Positions 36,310-46,016 of a stretch of DNA of 64,000 nt are shown one piece after another (position 1 is the first letter of the stretch; each line of letters opens with the position of its first letter). The notes under the pieces were generated by a model that was given only the letters and a program-made list of their open reading frames with translations, was not told where the DNA came from and did not search any database. The stretch comes from Cytobacillus sp. NJ13 (GTDB taxonomy: Bacteria > Bacillota > Bacilli > Bacillales > Cytobacillaceae): positions 3,114,501 to 3,178,500 of the forward strand of contig JAUCFP010000006.1 of assembly GCA_030348385.1 (NCBI GenBank). The letters run 5' to 3'. Position numbers and translations under genes: made by a program.

Positions 36310-38226
36310 ATGAATAAGCACTATTTTTATATAGTTATTTTATTAATAGGATCGATTGTATTTCCTTCCTCAGGATATGCAGAGGATCGGGTTGGACAGG
36401 AAAACAAGGTTGTGCTGATTTCCTTTGATGGAATGAGAAATGACCTGACAAAAGAGTATGTAAAGGAAGGCAAGCTCCCCCACATTAAAGCACTCATGAA
36501 GAATGGAGTGGCCGCCAAGGATTCCAAAACCGTAACCCCATCGCTGACCGCCCCCTCACATGCGGCAATTGCTTCAGGTGCAGCCCCGTCTGAAACCGGC
36601 ATGGTCAGCAATAAGTGGCAGGATCCCCAAAAAGAATTGGCAAATGGAGAAAGCGCCTTCCATCAGCCGCTCGATAAAAGCCCGCTTTGGGCAGAGGCCA
36701 AAAAAAACGGCAAAACAACTGCCACAGTGCTGTTTCCAGGGTCAAATCCTGATGCAGGAACACAGGCTGATTACGCAGTCTATTATGGCGAAACCTGGGC
36801 AGAGAGTTCTCTGGATAAGCTTCAGTTCAAAAAAGCAGAGAGCTGGAAGCACACCGAAAGCAGCTTTAGCCCTTTAAAGGAAGCTATATTGAAGCTGCCA
36901 TTAAAAAAAGCAAAGAATAAAGAAATTTATATATTGGCTTTAGACACTTCAGATGATGGAAAGACCAACTATAACCGATTCATTTTTTCGGAAAACCGTT
37001 CGGCAGACCCCAAAGATGTCACTGTCAACGCCAATGAATGGGGGGCAATTCCTGTTGAAGCCGATGGCGAATCTGCAGGATTCTGGTTTAAGCTGAAAAT
37101 GGACCCTGGCCTTGAGAAAGCAAGCATTTACCGGACGGCCGTTACTTCAGCCCTCATTGAAGGACCCGACGGATTTGAAGAGGAGCTGCTTTCAGAATTC
37201 GGCTTTTTTCCAGTTCAGGATGATACAAAGGCATTCGAAAAAAAGTGGATTACTAGAGAAGAGTACGAAGAAATCAGTTCACGTTTTGTCAGTTGGGCAA
37301 CTGATGTGTCTCTGTATATTAAAGAAGAATACCAGCCGGATTTGCTGATGTTTTATACACCTCAAATTGATCATGAATCACATCACTTTCTGCTGACAGA
37401 TCCTCGGCAGCCTGGGTATTCAGAGGACAATTCTCAAAAACATAAAAAATACATTGAATGGGCATACAAGCTTTCCGATGATGTCGTTGGACAGACGTTG
37501 GATAGCCTTAGCGGAGAAGACCACCTTCTTGTTGTATCCGACCACGGCATGGAGCCAGTTCACACCATCCTTGCTCCAAACACTCTTTTGAAAGAATCAG
37601 GCCTTTTAAAGACAGATAAAAAAGGCAAAGTGGATGAGGAGAACTCCAAAGCAATGGCTGTGGCCAGCGGGTCAGCTGCACAAATTTATCTGAACGAAAA
37701 CCTCACTAAGAAAGAGAAGGAAAAGGCTGCAGACCAAGTCGAGAAACTCTTTAGCGAGTATAAAATCAAGCCGGAATTTCAGACGAAAATCCTAAAGGGC
37801 TATTTTGATGAAGCTGGTGATTCCATAGTGCAAGGGCAGTTCAGCCATTTTAATCAAACTGCGAAGCAGTTTTTCCATCACCTCTTAAGAAAGGAAGAAA
37901 AACCTTATCAGATTGCCTATGGAAATAATAAAGAGAATAAGCACCCTAACCAGGGAGACATTTTGCTGCTTGGCGCAAGGGGCTATATGATGGGCAGCAG
38001 CCTAACAAGTCCACATATGCCGGCAATTGAACTCGGAAGCCACGGCGGTAATCCTGATCGGAAAGAACTCAGGGCCGTATTCTTTGCACAAGGTTCTTCT
38101 TTTAAAAAGGAGAGCCGGATTGACTCGATTACCACACTGGATATTGCCCCAACTGTCTATAAGCTGCTGGACATACCTGCTCCGGACTTTTTGGAGGGTG
38201 AAGTTCTAAAAGATGCTTTAGATTAA
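36310..38226 (+). CDS. Secreted alkaline-phosphatase-superfamily phosphodiesterase
   Basis: 638 aa with a signal peptide (cut near GYA, residue 24). It belongs to the nucleotide pyrophosphatase/phosphodiesterase branch. Two-metal site pieces are visible: ISFDGMRNDL, the Thr nucleophile in TPSLTAPSHAAIASG, PQIDHESHHF, VVSDHGMEP and ELGSHGGNP. It is probably used to scavenge phosphate or break down nucleotides or phospholipid head groups outside the cell. An insertion of about 110 residues after position 190 separates the catalytic blocks. GGAGG precedes the ATG. Confidence 0.88.
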   Translation: MNKHYFYIVILLIGSIVFPSSGYAEDRVGQENKVVLISFDGMRNDLTKEYVKEGKLPHIKALMKNGVAAKDSKTVTPSLTAPSHAAIASGAAPSETGMVSNKWQDPQKELANGESAFHQPLDKSPLWAEAKKNGKTTATVLFPGSNPDAGTQADYAVYYGETWAESSLDKLQFKKAESWKHTESSFSPLKEAILKLPLKKAKNKEIYILALDTSDDGKTNYNRFIFSENRSADPKDVTVNANEWGAIPVEADGESAGFWFKLKMDPGLEKASIYRTAVTSALIEGPDGFEEELLSEFGFFPVQDDTKAFEKKWITREEYEEISSRFVSWATDVSLYIKEEYQPDLLMFYTPQIDHESHHFLLTDPRQPGYSEDNSQKHKKYIEWAYKLSDDVVGQTLDSLSGEDHLLVVSDHGMEPVHTILAPNTLLKESGLLKTDKKGKVDEENSKAMAVASGSAAQIYLNENLTKKEKEKAADQVEKLFSEYKIKPEFQTKILKGYFDEAGDSIVQGQFSHFNQTAKQFFHHLLRKEEKPYQIAYGNNKENKHPNQGDILLLGARGYMMGSSLTSPHMPAIELGSHGGNPDRKELRAVFFAQGSSFKKESRIDSITTLDIAPTVYKLLDIPAPDFLEGEVLKDALD

Positions 38227-38227
38227 T

Positions 38228-38270
38228 AACACTGCCTTGCTATGCGCTGCAAGGCAGTGTTTCATTTTTT
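38228..38270. terminator. Bidirectional terminator
   Basis: AACACTGCCTTG/CAAGGCAGTGTT perfect 12-bp stem, T-run on the plus side, between convergent genes. Confidence 0.85.
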
Positions 38271-38311
38271 GAAAATAAAAAACCCACCCCTATAGAGATG
38301 AGCTGTACACA

Positions 38312-39775
38312 CTATATACAATCCAATTCCACAATCACCGTAGTGCCTTCACCTATAAGACTTTCGATGGCCATCAAACCTTGATGCTCCTGAATAATCT
38401 TATTGCTGACTGTGAGCCCCAAACCGATTCCTTTATCTTTTGTCGTATAAAAAGGGGTCCCAAGATACTTCAGCATTTCATCGTCAATGCCTGCTCCTTC
38501 ATCTGCAAAAGCAATCCTCACACGCCTGCTCTCTATTCTTTCAGCACTGATATATACATTTCCGCCATTCGGCATCGCTTCAATCGCATTTTTTAAAAAA
38601 TTCACAAACACTTGCTTCAGCTGGAGAGGTGAACATAATAGCATGACATCATTCTCACGATGTTTGAGATGAATTTGAACATTGTGAAGCAGTGCCTGCG
38701 GATGAAGTACGTTAATCGTACTTTCAAGAATTGACATTAAGCTCCCTTTCTCAAACTCGATTGCCTGGGGCTTTGCCAGGGACATGAACTCATTGACAAT
38801 GATATCAATTCGATCAAGCTCCTCCATGATAATCGATAAATAATCACCCTGTTTTTCCTGATTAACGCTGGATTGGAGCAGTTTTGAGAAACCTTTTAAT
38901 GAAGTCAGCGGGTTCCTGATCTCATGTGCAACCCCTGCTGCGAGCTGTCCGATAATGGACAGGCGGTCCAAGTTACGCAAAGCCGCATCATTATTAACTC
39001 TGTCTGTTATGTTTCTGCCTACTGCCACAAATAATTCAATCTCACCTTTATCGTTTAAAATAGGGGAAATGCTTGTCTCTACGAAAACGATTTCGCCATT
39101 AACCGTATCCAACTTCGTTTCAAGGATCTGAGGTTCTCCCGTTTCCAGCAGCTTTTGACATACCCTGCTAAACTTTTCTCTCTCTTCCTCGGTATATATG
39201 AACGTGCCGCAGGTCTTCCCAACAAGCTGCATCGGCGAATATCCCAAAGCTTTTTCATGAGATGGGGATGCATAAATCACCGTTTGATCCTTTGTAAAGA
39301 CTTTTATCATATCTGTCGTATTCCCAGTAATCAAATCGTACAGTTCCCTGGTTTTTCTTAATTCTCTCTCCATGCTTTTAAACTCTGTCATATCCCGGAA
39401 TATAGCCAGAACGGCGATGATTTTACCCTTGGAATTTCTGAAAGGAGAATACGAAACCGATATATCCAGTACCGAACCATCCTGATGATAGCGCTGTGTA
39501 ATCACATTGCTGTAAACTTTCCCCAGTTTAACCAGTTTTATAATACACTTCACTTCTTCCGGGTTCTGAAAATCGGTAAACTTTCTGCCAATAACTTGCT
39601 CTTCGGTATACCCAAAAATCACCGTATACATATGATTTATCCTTATAAAACGGTTCTCCATATCAATGATGGCAACCCCATCTGCCGTACAGTTCAGGAA
39701 CAAATCGAGCAATTCATCAGGATTGGAATAAATCGATTCACCATCATTTCCAAGTATCGGGAAATCATTAACCAA
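38312..39775 (-). CDS. Cytosolic PAS histidine kinase, sporulation-kinase type
   Basis: 487 aa without membrane segments. Two PAS domains (about 20-135 and 142-262) are followed by HisKA with GVAHEIRNPLTSLKGFSKLL, then HATPase (FLKNAIEAMPNGG, FADEGAGIDDE, GIGLGLTVS). No response regulator is adjacent, which fits an orphan kinase of the Spo0F phosphorelay like KinA or KinE. Its kinase core is clearly related to the one at 31122-32780. Confidence 0.87.
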   Translation of the reverse strand: MVNDFPILGNDGESIYSNPDELLDLFLNCTADGVAIIDMENRFIRINHMYTVIFGYTEEQVIGRKFTDFQNPEEVKCIIKLVKLGKVYSNVITQRYHQDGSVLDISVSYSPFRNSKGKIIAVLAIFRDMTEFKSMERELRKTRELYDLITGNTTDMIKVFTKDQTVIYASPSHEKALGYSPMQLVGKTCGTFIYTEEEREKFSRVCQKLLETGEPQILETKLDTVNGEIVFVETSISPILNDKGEIELFVAVGRNITDRVNNDAALRNLDRLSIIGQLAAGVAHEIRNPLTSLKGFSKLLQSSVNQEKQGDYLSIIMEELDRIDIIVNEFMSLAKPQAIEFEKGSLMSILESTINVLHPQALLHNVQIHLKHRENDVMLLCSPLQLKQVFVNFLKNAIEAMPNGGNVYISAERIESRRVRIAFADEGAGIDDEMLKYLGTPFYTTKDKGIGLGLTVSNKIIQEHQGLMAIESLIGEGTTVIVELDCI

Positions 39776-39854
39776 TTAGCTCACCCCATTTATAACTCTA
39801 TAAACTATATTTTACAGAATTATAAGAAAAAAAGCATGGGGATTCTTTAGAGAA

Positions 39855-39888
39855 CCTAAAAAAGCAGCTTCCCTATAGGTCAGCTGCC
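39855..39888 (-). terminator. Intrinsic terminator of rlmCD
   Basis: GCAGCT/AGCTGC stem with six T on the minus strand; it overlaps the stop codon. Confidence 0.7.
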
Positions 39889-41262
39889 CTCTCTCCATTC
39901 TAATCCCGCGACAGCTTCACAATGCATAGTCTGAGGGAACATATCCACCGGCTGCACTTCGATGGTCCTGTACCCGCCGTCCTCCAAAATACGCAGATCC
40001 CTTGCCAATGTTCCCGGATTGCAGGATACATAGACGACTTTCTTTGGCTTCATGCTTAAAATGGTTTTCAGCAGAGCTTCATCACAGCCTTTTCGCGGCG
40101 GGTCAACGACTAGCACATCTGCGGTGTTCCCCTTTTTATACCATTCAGGAATTACTTCTTCTGCTTTCCCGACTGCAAATGAAGCATTTGTCATACCGTT
40201 TAGGTCAGCATTTCTCTTCGCATCCTCAATAGCTTCCGGCACGATTTCAACACCGAACACCTCTTTTGCTTTCTGGGCCAGGAAAAGCGAAATGGTGCCA
40301 ATTCCGCAGTACGCATCGATAACCTTTTCTTCTCCGCTCAGATTCGCATATTCCAGAGCTTTATCATATAAAACTTTTGTTTGCTCCGGGTTTACCTGAT
40401 AAAAGGAGCGGGCGGAAATCGCAAATTTAATATCGCCAATAAAATCATAGATCACTTCTTCGCCCCAGAGGACTCGTGTGACAGCTCCCATGATCACATT
40501 CGTCTTCTTGGAATTCACATTATGGACGACGGATTTAACACCTTCAATGCTTGATGCAATCTCTTCCACAATCTTTTCCTTATGCGGAAGCTCGCTCGTC
40601 CTTGTGACAAGGACAATCATCACTTCGCCTGTCACAAGCCCATGGCGCGCCATAACGTGGCGAAGCTCGCCTTTATGCCTGCCTTCATCATAAGCGCGGA
40701 CACCATAGCGGCCGCAAATTTCCTTTACCTTTTGTACAACCTCATCATTTTTTTCCTGCTGGATGAGGCATTCCTTCATATCAATGATCTGGTGGGTGCG
40801 CTGCTGATAAAATCCGCCGATCAGTCCGCCTTCCTGCTCGCCAATCGGAACCTGCGCTTTATTTCTGTAGCGCCAAGGATCCTTCATGCCGAGAACCGGA
40901 TGCACCTTGACTCCCTCAAGCTTCCCGATCCTTTCCAGAACATCTCTGACCTGTTTTTCCTTGGCGAGAAGCTGGCCTTCATAGCTCAGGTGCTGCAGCT
41001 GACATCCGCCGCACTCCTTATAAATCGGGCAGGGTGCTTCTACTCGATATGGGCTGCTTTCATATATCTCGATCAGGCGCCCAAATCCATATCCCTTATT
41101 CACCTTAATCACTTTTACCTTTGCTCTCTCACCGGGAAGCCCATCCGGCACAAATAGCGGATAACCGTCCACCTTTGCAACTCCTGCCCCTTCATGCGTC
41201 AAATCCTCAAATGTAACATCTATATAATCATTTTTTTGCACCGGTAATGTTCTGCTCATCAT
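39880..41262 (-). CDS. rlmCD: 23S rRNA (uracil-C5)-methyltransferase RlmCD
   Basis: 460 aa, the length of B. subtilis RlmCD (YefA), which makes m5U747 and m5U1939. An N-terminal TRAM domain (about 5-65) is followed by iron-sulfur cysteines [14 protein letters not shown] (C78, C84, C87) plus a fourth in MKECLIQ. The SAM domain carries [14 protein letters not shown] and VVDPPRKGC, and the catalytic Cys is in [12 protein letters not shown]. In B. subtilis the gene neighbours dgkB and gatCAB; here dgkB is still next to it, separated by the locus C array, but gatCAB is about 11 kb away. Confidence 0.95.
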   Translation of the reverse strand: MMSRTLPVQKNDYIDVTFEDLTHEGAGVAKVDGYPLFVPDGLPGERAKVKVIKVNKGYGFGRLIEIYESSPYRVEAPCPIYKECGGCQLQHLSYEGQLLAKEKQVRDVLERIGKLEGVKVHPVLGMKDPWRYRNKAQVPIGEQEGGLIGGFYQQRTHQIIDMKECLIQQEKNDEVVQKVKEICGRYGVRAYDEGRHKGELRHVMARHGLVTGEVMIVLVTRTSELPHKEKIVEEIASSIEGVKSVVHNVNSKKTNVIMGAVTRVLWGEEVIYDFIGDIKFAISARSFYQVNPEQTKVLYDKALEYANLSGEEKVIDAYCGIGTISLFLAQKAKEVFGVEIVPEAIEDAKRNADLNGMTNASFAVGKAEEVIPEWYKKGNTADVLVVDPPRKGCDEALLKTILSMKPKKVVYVSCNPGTLARDLRILEDGGYRTIEVQPVDMFPQTMHCEAVAGLEWREGS

Positions 41263-41360
41263 TTTCTTCCTTTTCAGCTTAATTCCGTGACCTATTTTGA
41301 CTAGACAGATTGTATCACAAAACAGGGCTAAATACGAAATGGATATGGAACAGATTCTGA

Positions 41361-41456
41361 ACCTGCATACCCTTTAGCATACCTATTTGCAAAATTTAAC
41401 CGTCTATTAGCATATTTTCCAGTCTATTTGCATCGTTTACAATTACAAGCGTTTAA
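41361..41456. repeat. Phased intergenic array (locus C)
   Basis: Units with the core CTATTWGCATA. The GCA/GCG of successive units starts at 41365, 41377, 41389, 41410, 41430 and 41449, that is two steps of 12 and then steps of 21, 20 and 19 bp. It fills the gap between rlmCD and the dgkB terminator. Confidence 0.55.
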
Positions 41457-41458
41457 CA

Positions 41459-41493
41459 AAATAAAAGCCCGCCCTCTGTTAGAGAGCGGACTT
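41459..41493 (-). terminator. Intrinsic terminator of dgkB
   Basis: GTCCGCTCT/AGAGGGCGGGC-type stem with a TTTTATTTT tail on the minus strand. Confidence 0.82.
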
Positions 41494-41497
41494 CCTA

Positions 41498-42433
41498 TTA
41501 TTCGTGGGAACTTTCCCAATCGGTCGGACGGTCTTCTTCACGAATCTGGTCAATTGGGACAAACACTTCCAAATGCCTGTACAGGTTTACGAATTCAGCA
41601 GGAAGCAGCCCGCCAAATTCACCGTCAAGATTGAGCTGGACTTTCTCTTTGGATTGTACTTTGATGCGGTTTGCCTGCGTATAGATAACGTTCGGATCTT
41701 TTACATGCTCGCCCCGGACAGCCATTGTCGCGATCCGGATAAAATCAGCAAGATTAGTTTTCTTTAATATCAGCAGGGAAAATAGCCCGTCATTTATACA
41801 GGAATCCGGCGCCAGCTTTTCAAACCCGCCGACTGAATTTGTCAGACCGACAAGGAAAAGCATGGCTTCACCTTCAAAGATTTTCCCGTCAAACTCGATG
41901 CTTACTTCGGTTGAACGGAAGGAAGGCAGCATTTCGATTCCCTTAAGGTAATAGGCAAGCTGGCCAATCATTGTTTTAAGCTTGCTTGGCACCTCGTAAG
42001 TCAGCTCTGTCAGCCTTCCGCCACCAGCAATATTTATAAAATATTTTTCATTTATGCGGCCAATATCGACAGGAATGGTATCTCCTTTTACAATGATTTC
42101 AGCAGCCGCTTCCACATCTCTTGGAATATGGAGCGCACGGGCAAAATCATTGGTTGTGCCCGTAGGGATAATGCCGAGACGCGGACGGTAATCCTGTTCA
42201 GCGAGCCCGTTTACCACCTCGTTAATCGTACCGTCGCCGCCTGCTGCAATAACCAGGTCGAAGCGGCGTTCAACAGCTGCCCGTGCAGCTTTAATCGCAT
42301 CCCCTTCACCTGTGGTGGCATGGCATGAGGTTTCATATCCTGCACTCTCCAGCTTTTGCAGAACCTCTGCTAAATGTCTTTTAAAAATTTCCCGGCCTGA
42401 AGTCGGATTATAAATAATTCTTGCTCTTTTCAT
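41498..42433 (-). CDS. dgkB: Diacylglycerol kinase DgkB
   Basis: 311 aa soluble lipid kinase that returns diacylglycerol, released during lipoteichoic acid synthesis, to phosphatidic acid. It starts MKRARIIYNPTSGRE and carries the nucleotide motif GGDGT at 65-69, followed by IIPTGTTNDFARAL and the late LNLDGEFGG. The match to B. subtilis DgkB (YerQ) is clear. It lies upstream of rlmCD on the same strand. Confidence 0.94.
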   Translation of the reverse strand: MKRARIIYNPTSGREIFKRHLAEVLQKLESAGYETSCHATTGEGDAIKAARAAVERRFDLVIAAGGDGTINEVVNGLAEQDYRPRLGIIPTGTTNDFARALHIPRDVEAAAEIIVKGDTIPVDIGRINEKYFINIAGGGRLTELTYEVPSKLKTMIGQLAYYLKGIEMLPSFRSTEVSIEFDGKIFEGEAMLFLVGLTNSVGGFEKLAPDSCINDGLFSLLILKKTNLADFIRIATMAVRGEHVKDPNVIYTQANRIKVQSKEKVQLNLDGEFGGLLPAEFVNLYRHLEVFVPIDQIREEDRPTDWESSHE

Positions 42434-42690
42434 AGCCCATCATCCTATTATTGAAATATCTAAACTTAATCCGTATATATTATTCCATCTTTTAACATCA
42501 TAGCGAACAGTTCACGGCTTAGCAATTTTTCACTGCCGTCCGTTTCTATTCTATTCACTTCCCGCTATTTTCACAAGTGGTCAGATGCACAAATGAATTA
42601 TACCCTCATTATGCAAAAAAGTATCGTAATTAAGTTATATTTCTTGAACATGTCATCTAAAATCAATATTAAGCAGGATGCGGTTGAGCA

Positions 42691-43308
42691 TTATTCCTGT
42701 TTCAGGTCCTGCAAAACAAGGCTCTTAACATAGTCAATAATGGTTTTATATGGATATTCTTCATTAATTACTCTATGAAGCATTGCCCCGTCCATAAAAG
42801 TCCAGAATAATCCCGCTACATGATTTGGATCTGCATCCGGACGGAATTCCCCGGCAGTCTGTCCTTCTTCCATAATATTTGTTATCAATTTCAAAAAGAA
42901 CTTCTTTCCTCTTTCGTTCAAAATTCGATTCAAGTTTTCATCTCTTGAGGAATGCAGTGTAAATTCCAGCTGTACAGTAATTCTATCTTTTCGTTCCTGG
43001 CTGAATGGGCTCATATTCCTATACAAATCAAAAAGATATTCCAGTTTCTCTTCCGCTGAAGAGAAACTGGATATTCTCTCAGCAAGTCTTGCATTAGCTG
43101 ATTCTGTCTGCTCATTCAAAAGCTCCAGATAGATTTCTTCCTTGCTTTTAAAATAATTATAGATGGCTCCCTTGCTGATTCCTGAATAAGCGACAATGTC
43201 ATCAATGGTCGCTGCCTGAAATCCCTTTTTGGCAAAGCAGGCCAATGCGCCCGCCAGGATCTCTTTCTTTTTCTTCCGCTTATATTCCTCTGATACGATA
43301 GGCGACAA
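42691..43308 (-). CDS. TetR-family transcriptional regulator
   Basis: 205 aa. The N-terminal TetR helix-turn-helix reads ATIDDIVAYSGISKGAIYNYFKSKEEIY (about 33-60); the rest is the ligand-binding helical domain. It begins MSPIVSEEYKRKKKKEI and resembles fatty-acid/acyl-CoA type repressors, but the ligand is not readable. No transporter or lipid gene is directly coupled to it, and there is no clear palindrome in its own promoter. GGGAGAG precedes the ATG. Confidence 0.88.
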   Translation of the reverse strand: MSPIVSEEYKRKKKKEILAGALACFAKKGFQAATIDDIVAYSGISKGAIYNYFKSKEEIYLELLNEQTESANARLAERISSFSSAEEKLEYLFDLYRNMSPFSQERKDRITVQLEFTLHSSRDENLNRILNERGKKFFLKLITNIMEEGQTAGEFRPDADPNHVAGLFWTFMDGAMLHRVINEEYPYKTIIDYVKSLVLQDLKQE

Positions 43309-43374
43309 GTCTCTCCCTCCATTGTATTTGGTTTATTCTCTGAGAAAATTCAAGTTATTCCTGCGTATTAAATA

Positions 43375-43632
43375 TCAGCAGCACTTTTGGCTGATGTCAC
43401 TTCTTTTCAGAATTACTTCTATATACAGGCTGGCATGTTCACTCGTGATTTCTGTATTTTCCTCCGCCAATCCAGCCATTACCAAGTCTTCTTTTACTTT
43501 AGCGAGAAATAAATCTCTGATAGCCGCTGAACGGCACGGCTGCATTTGTGCTGCCAAGTCCCAGATCCATTGCTCAAGATGGATGCTCTTGCTCATTTTT
43601 CGCATTTCCTGCGAAACCTGCCTTCTTCCCAT
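43375..43632 (-). CDS. Hypothetical small protein, 85 aa
   Basis: Not recognised. The start at 43632 has GGGGAGTGAG 5-10 nt upstream. The protein is mostly helical, MGRRQVSQEMRKMSKSIHLE onward, and ends in a Cys pair (SQKCC). It has no membrane segment. It lies between the TetR gene and the anti-sigma-like gene on the same strand, with a terminator behind the latter. Its reality rests on the ribosome binding site. Confidence 0.5.
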   Translation of the reverse strand: MGRRQVSQEMRKMSKSIHLEQWIWDLAAQMQPCRSAAIRDLFLAKVKEDLVMAGLAEENTEITSEHASLYIEVILKRSDISQKCC

Positions 43633-43729
43633 ATTTCTCACTCCCCATGCATATTCTTATCTTATAAAATAAACTGATTAGTCTTTTTATTGCAAGTATT
43701 TTTAAATGAATTTTCAAACTTTTTGTACA

Positions 43730-43760
43730 CAAAAAAACTCCTAACTGTCTGTTAAGAGTT
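43730..43760 (-). terminator. Intrinsic terminator
   Basis: AACTCTTAAC/AGTTAGGAGTT stem with a run of seven T on the minus strand. Confidence 0.8.
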
Positions 43761-44118
43761 AATCCTGGTCTATTTGGTTTTTATCCCGGTACATAGTTAC
43801 TAATCCCCCAAACAGCATAAAGCAGGCAAATGCAATGGGAAACCAGCGCTCAAACCAGGATTCTTTTTTGGGAAGTTCTTTGTGTTCCTTGTCAGCTTCT
43901 TCCGGAATTCCTCCTGAAATTTGAGCCATAACAAGATTGGTAAACTCATCTTCTCCCGGCATTTCCGGGAAGGAATCCTCTTCCTCGTCCATTGCCTCGA
44001 GGTATACTTCCAGACATTGATCACATATATAGAGATGATCTTCATAGAGTTCACGCTCTGGTTCTGACAGCTCATTTTTCACATATTTTCGCCATTCTTC
44101 CAATGAAAAGTGCTCCAT
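43759..44118 (-). CDS. Zinc-finger anti-sigma-like membrane protein (ZAS type)
   Basis: 119 aa. The N-terminal domain has H-x3-C-x2-C in EDHLYICDQCLEVYLEA (about residues 28-44), the ZAS signature of anti-ECF-sigma factors. A linker and one membrane helix follow (FPIAFACFMLFGGLVTMY, about 93-110). ZAS proteins normally pair with an ECF sigma gene directly upstream, but no sigma gene or recognisable remnant precedes this one. The start is set at 44118 by AAGGAG. An inverted repeat with 9-bp arms sits in its leader at 44169-44190. Confidence 0.72.
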   Translation of the reverse strand: MEHFSLEEWRKYVKNELSEPERELYEDHLYICDQCLEVYLEAMDEEEDSFPEMPGEDEFTNLVMAQISGGIPEEADKEHKELPKKESWFERWFPIAFACFMLFGGLVTMYRDKNQIDQD

Positions 44119-44517
44119 GAAAATCATCTCCTTCCAATGTTCCTGACAGCGGAGTGATCTGGAACATGAAAATATCCTGCTGGATATTTTGCTGATCAAA
44201 TAAATCCTGGAATATAGCAGCTTCCTTTATATCTATTCGGATAACATTCTTTCTTTTTGAGTGCCGAAACAATCATAATCGAGAGAATCGAATAATTCAA
44301 TACTTTTTTTTATAAAAAACCTCTCCAAAAAGCTCTTATTTCCATATTTTTACATTGATTAATATTAAAATAATAATTATTTTCCCGCTTCGAACAAAAC
44401 CATTATATGGTAAACTGTAAGCGATGACTACTTAATGAGGAGGGCAGTGAAAATATTTTTAAATAATGGACAACTCTAAACCATTATTGAATATATTGAT
44501 GAAAAAGGATGGATACG
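44119..44517. other. Divergent intergenic region anti-sigma-like gene / plsY
   Basis: About 400 bp without a gene. It holds a hairpin AAAATATCC-TGCT-GGATATTTT (44169-44190) and an outer TGTTCC/GGAACA pair in the leader of the leftward gene. The rest is AT-rich DNA with no promoter I can call with confidence. Confidence 0.45.
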
Positions 44518-45144
44518 ATGACATTTCTTATTTACTTGGCAGCGTACCTGATAGGATCAATTCCTACAGCCTTATTGATCGGCAAATATGCCTTTGGGAT
44601 CGACATCCGTGATCATGGCAGCAATAATCCTGGTGCGACTAATACACTAAGGGTACTTGGCAAAAAAGCAGCTATCGCAGTTCTGCTGGTGGATGTGGGC
44701 AAGGGAGCAGCTGCTGCAGCATTGCCTGTCATCCTGAACGCTGAGCCCGATCCGTTAATGGTCGGGATGGTTGCAGTAGCCGGCCACTGCTTCCCGATCT
44801 TTGCAGGATTCCGCGGAGGAAAAGCCATCGCAACCACGGCAGGTGTATTGCTTGCAGCAAATATTTGGATGTTTTTAATCGCCTACATTTCTTTTGTCGC
44901 AGTCATTTACGCAACGAAGTATGTATTTTTTGGCTCTTTATCGGTGGGTGCATCTTTACTTATCTATTCCTTATTTACCGAAGGCACTGAACATGAACTT
45001 ATCTTTTCTATTTTCCTATTATTTTTGATTTTCCTTCACCGTTCGAATATTAATAACTTCATTGATAAAAATGAGCCTAAAATCAATGATAAGCGCCTGA
45101 AAGATGACCGCATCCCTCCAAGAGATCATAAAAAACGAGCCTAA
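44518..45144 (+). CDS. plsY: Acyl-phosphate:glycerol-3-phosphate acyltransferase PlsY
   Basis: 208 aa integral membrane enzyme that makes lysophosphatidic acid from acyl-phosphate, the first committed phospholipid step. It has five membrane helices and the three PlsY motifs: YLIGSIPTALLIGK, GSNNPGATNTLRVLGKK, and GHCFPIFAGFRGGKAIATTAG. The start at 44518 gives a 9-nt spacing to AAAGG; the ATG at 44509 would sit right on that site. The C-terminal tail is strongly basic. A terminator follows. Confidence 0.94.
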   Translation: MTFLIYLAAYLIGSIPTALLIGKYAFGIDIRDHGSNNPGATNTLRVLGKKAAIAVLLVDVGKGAAAAALPVILNAEPDPLMVGMVAVAGHCFPIFAGFRGGKAIATTAGVLLAANIWMFLIAYISFVAVIYATKYVFFGSLSVGASLLIYSLFTEGTEHELIFSIFLLFLIFLHRSNINNFIDKNEPKINDKRLKDDRIPPRDHKKRA

Positions 45145-45147
45145 TCG

Positions 45148-45178
45148 AAACCCGGATCCTGCATTCGGGTTTTTTTAT
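45148..45178 (+). terminator. Intrinsic terminator of plsY
   Basis: AACCCG/CGGGTT stem followed by seven T. Confidence 0.82.
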
Positions 45179-45249
45179 TATTTTTCACATGAAAGCCGAT
45201 CATTAAGCAAATCCTTTGAATAAAAGTGCAGTCAAAGGGGAGCTTGCAT

Positions 45250-45909
45250 ATGTTCTTGATCTTAAAAATTTTAAGTCTTTACTTAATCACGATCATGATT
45301 ATGAGACTGATGGGCAAGTCGACAATTATTCAGATGACTCCGTATGATCTTGTCGCCATCATTATCGTTGGCACAGTTGCCTCCGAGCCTCTCATCAGCA
45401 CTGAATACTGGCCGACATTAGCAGTATTGGCTATTCTTGTAGGCCTTCATATTCTCTTTTCCTATTTGACTTTAAACCAAATTGGCAACCGATTTTTTCT
45501 TGGGGAACCGACGATGCTGATTAAAAATGGGGAAATCCTAGAAGACAATCTGGAAAAATCCCACCTCTCCATGACTCAGCTGCTGTCTATCTTAAGAAGC
45601 AAAGGCTATCCCAAAATTGCAGATGTGGATTACGCTATTCTTGAGCCTATAGGTGAAGTGAGCATCATACCGAAAGTGGCCAATACGCCCGTAACCGTCG
45701 AACATTTAAATATCTCCATTCAGGATGAGGGTCTCCCTATTGCGGTTATTGTGGATGGCAGGATTCAGACGCGTAATCTCCAGCTGCTGGGACAGACTAA
45801 AGATTGGCTTTTAGAGCAGCTGGAGCAAAACAGTTTGAATGAGAAAGAGATTATGTACGCTTATGTAAATGAAAAGTCGAAAAAATTGAATGTAAACAGG
45901 CGCAGGTAA
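45250..45909 (+). CDS. DUF421 (YetF-type) membrane protein
   Basis: 219 aa. N-terminal membrane helices contain MRLMGKSTIIQMTPYDLVAIIIVG, followed by a cytoplasmic part with IKNGEILEDNLEKSHLSMTQLLSILRSKG. The family is the same as the protein at 26541-27218, but similarity is limited to motifs, so the two are not recent duplicates. The start at 45250 is chosen for AAAGGGGAG; a GTG 24 nt upstream is in frame but without a site. Function unknown. Confidence 0.85.
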   Translation: MFLILKILSLYLITIMIMRLMGKSTIIQMTPYDLVAIIIVGTVASEPLISTEYWPTLAVLAILVGLHILFSYLTLNQIGNRFFLGEPTMLIKNGEILEDNLEKSHLSMTQLLSILRSKGYPKIADVDYAILEPIGEVSIIPKVANTPVTVEHLNISIQDEGLPIAVIVDGRIQTRNLQLLGQTKDWLLEQLEQNSLNEKEIMYAYVNEKSKKLNVNRRR

Positions 45910-45922
45910 TTTTCTAGAATAG

Positions 45923-45947
45923 GTTTATGGTTTGAAGCTGAGGGTAT
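45923..45947 (+). promoter_or_regulatory. Sigma-B-type promoter of V4R-STAS gene
   Basis: GTTTAT - 13 bp - GGGTAT, a very good match to the sigma-B consensus, 70 bp before the start codon. AGGGGG precedes the ATG. Confidence 0.75.
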
Positions 45948-46016
45948 ATATCATTGGTTACTTACGAGACAAATAAAGTGACTTAACTATACATATCAAT
46001 ATCAGGGGGTAATGGT

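Noticed and set aside
40582..41157. 191-codon open frame on the plus strand
   Set aside because: It lies wholly opposite rlmCD, which has clear family motifs; no ribosome binding site and no recognisable protein.
44119..44272. Remnant of an ECF sigma gene upstream of the anti-sigma-like gene
   Set aside because: All three minus-strand frames were read; none shows sigma region 2 or 4 motifs.
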